A stretch of DNA of 64,000 nt from Humibacillus xanthopallidus. GTDB lineage: Bacteria > Actinomycetota > Actinomycetes > Actinomycetales > Dermatophilaceae. A program made the position numbers and the translations under genes. The stretch lies in assembly GCF_006717145.1 (NCBI RefSeq), contig NZ_VFQF01000003.1, forward strand, positions 1,178,001 to 1,242,000, read 5' to 3'. This document shows, in pieces, positions 63,136 through 64,000 of the stretch (positions are counted from its first letter, which is position 1; every line of letters begins with the position of its first letter). The notes under the pieces are model-generated. The model searched no databases, was not told where the DNA came from, and saw nothing but the letters and a program-made list of their open reading frames with translations.

Positions 63136-64000
63136 ATGCTGGCCGAGAACGTCATCGTCCCCGATCCGGTGAACTACGCCGCCCTCACCGCGTGGAACAA
63201 CGCCGTGGCGGCCGCGCGTGCGCAAGTGGCGCTGCACACCGCCAACGCCGCGAGCATCGCCGCGAGCCTGCGACTCGACGTGCCCTCGAGTCCCGCCAGC
63301 ATCGCGCAGGCGACGGTCGCCTCGACGGCCTCCGCGCTGGCGGCTGCCAACTCCGCTGTGGCCACGGCCCAGCAGCAGCAGACGCAGGCGCAGAACGACG
63401 CGCGCACCGCGGAGGCCGCGGTGCTGGCAGCGCAGGCTGCGGAGGCGGCGGCGACCAAGCGGGTCAGCGACGCGCTCGCCGCGCGGATGGCCGGGGCGAC
63501 GACGTCGGCCGCCCTGTCGGCGACGGTCGATGGGCTCGCCCTTCGCGAGCGCTACCGCGCCGGAGGCAGCGCGACCCCGCCGGTCTGGGACCTCGCCACG
63601 ATCCCGTTCCGCCTCACGGCCGCCGAGGTGCCGCTCGACCCTCAGGTGACCCTGCCCGTCATCGGCGACCCTGACCACCCGGCCCTGGTGACCGTGCTCG
63701 ACGACCTGGATGACAGTGTCGATGCCATCGCGGATCTCGTTGCCGCAGAGGGCATCCATCAGCTGGTGGGCGGCAACCTCGCTCGCTCGGGGGCCGCCCT
63801 CGAGATCGCCCAGTCGGGCACGGTGCCCGATGATCTCGATGTCGTCTCGACGCCGGTGCGTGGATACGACATCACCCACCGGGTGCTCGTCGTGGGAGAC
63901 ACCGCGGCAGCTGCTCCGTGGCCCTCGACCAGCCCGGGCGTCATCGGCACCGTCGACCCCCGGTATGCGGCCTGGCTCGCCGGACTGCTGCCTGACCCCC
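63136..64000 (+). CDS. coiled-coil protein, 3' end outside window
   Basis: Begins ATG 63136 with GAGGGAGACCCC ahead; the frame is open to the window end (288 codons seen). Residues 1-115 are Ala/Gln-rich coiled coil; 118-150 has VDGLALRERYRAGGS and 195-235 DLDDSVDAIADLVAAEGIHQLVGGN, a motif also remembered from large unnamed proteins of other bacteria. It continues the operon beyond the window. Function unknown. Confidence 0.75.
   Translation, partial: MLAENVIVPDPVNYAALTAWNNAVAAARAQVALHTANAASIAASLRLDVPSSPASIAQATVASTASALAAANSAVATAQQQQTQAQNDARTAEAAVLAAQAAEAAATKRVSDALAARMAGATTSAALSATVDGLALRERYRAGGSATPPVWDLATIPFRLTAAEVPLDPQVTLPVIGDPDHPALVTVLDDLDDSVDAIADLVAAEGIHQLVGGNLARSGAALEIAQSGTVPDDLDVVSTPVRGYDITHRVLVVGDTAAAAPWPSTSPGVIGTVDPRYAAWLAGLLPDP

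Noticed and set aside
51543-64000. Phage tail or extracellular contractile injection system
   Set aside because: Large coiled-coil and beta proteins suggested this, but no sheath, tube, baseplate, LysM or AAA remodelling gene of that type is present in the visible part.

Overview
This is a high-GC (about 70% by eye) bacterial chromosome segment. Gene content points to an actinobacterium of the order Micrococcales, most plausibly Intrasporangiaceae (Janibacter/Knoellia/Phycicoccus-like). Pointers are an actinobacterial XPB-type repair helicase, DUF3027 and DUF2530 genes, an IdeR-type regulator, a c-di-AMP (ydaO) riboswitch in front of an NlpC/P60 hydrolase, many GTG starts, and -10 boxes of the TAGNNT type lying only 5-8 nt before start codons (leaderless transcripts). 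No rRNA, tRNA, CRISPR array or transposase was found.

Region 1 (1-32.2 kb) is housekeeping chromosome. It holds a DNA-repair group (XPB helicase cut by the window edge, a stand-alone LigD-type 3'-phosphoesterase, an XPB/Ssl2-like protein) with HMG-CoA lyase; an aldose-epimerase-like enzyme; an ABC exporter beside a DesK/NarL-type two-component pair; a cold-shock protein coupled to a DUF3027 protein; a purine permease; a MarR-MFS operon ending in a 29-residue membrane peptide; ferritin; serC; pdxH; a second MFS and an IdeR regulator; the riboswitch-controlled cell-wall hydrolase; a DsbA-like oxidoreductase; a holin-like/alkaline-phosphatase-fold membrane protein; and a STAS/SpoIIE-phosphatase pair.

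Region 2 (32.2-64 kb, continuing past the window) is an accessory island of large, unusual genes in translationally coupled operons. In order: (a) a minus-strand pair, a 1,082-residue multidomain protein and a 671-residue pentapeptide-repeat protein; (b) a giant DUF4062-NACHT/STAND-WD40 ATPase coupled to a small partner; (c) a minus-strand pair, an AAA+ ATPase with a C-terminal RyR domain coupled to a SLOG protein; (d) a seven-bladed WD40 protein and a HEAT/TPR protein; (e) a TIR-transmembrane-lectin receptor; (f) an operon starting at 51.5 kb of phospholipase D-like protein, DUF6603 protein and at least four large coiled-coil or unknown proteins. Modules (a) and (b) are bounded by copies of one imperfect hairpin repeat, all in the same orientation. 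TIR, SLOG, RyR, STAND-WD40 and PLD modules together recall nucleotide-signalling conflict (defence) systems, while the final operon looks like a large surface or membrane-associated assembly. The island is the best candidate for an undescribed system here.

Two families of small hairpin repeats were found by eye: TTCGAGGTGAT...ATCACCTCGAA (twice in frame inside a gene, once intergenic) and the island repeat above. A GTATGCC/GGCATAC word is also strikingly frequent and forms the arms of at least one terminator.
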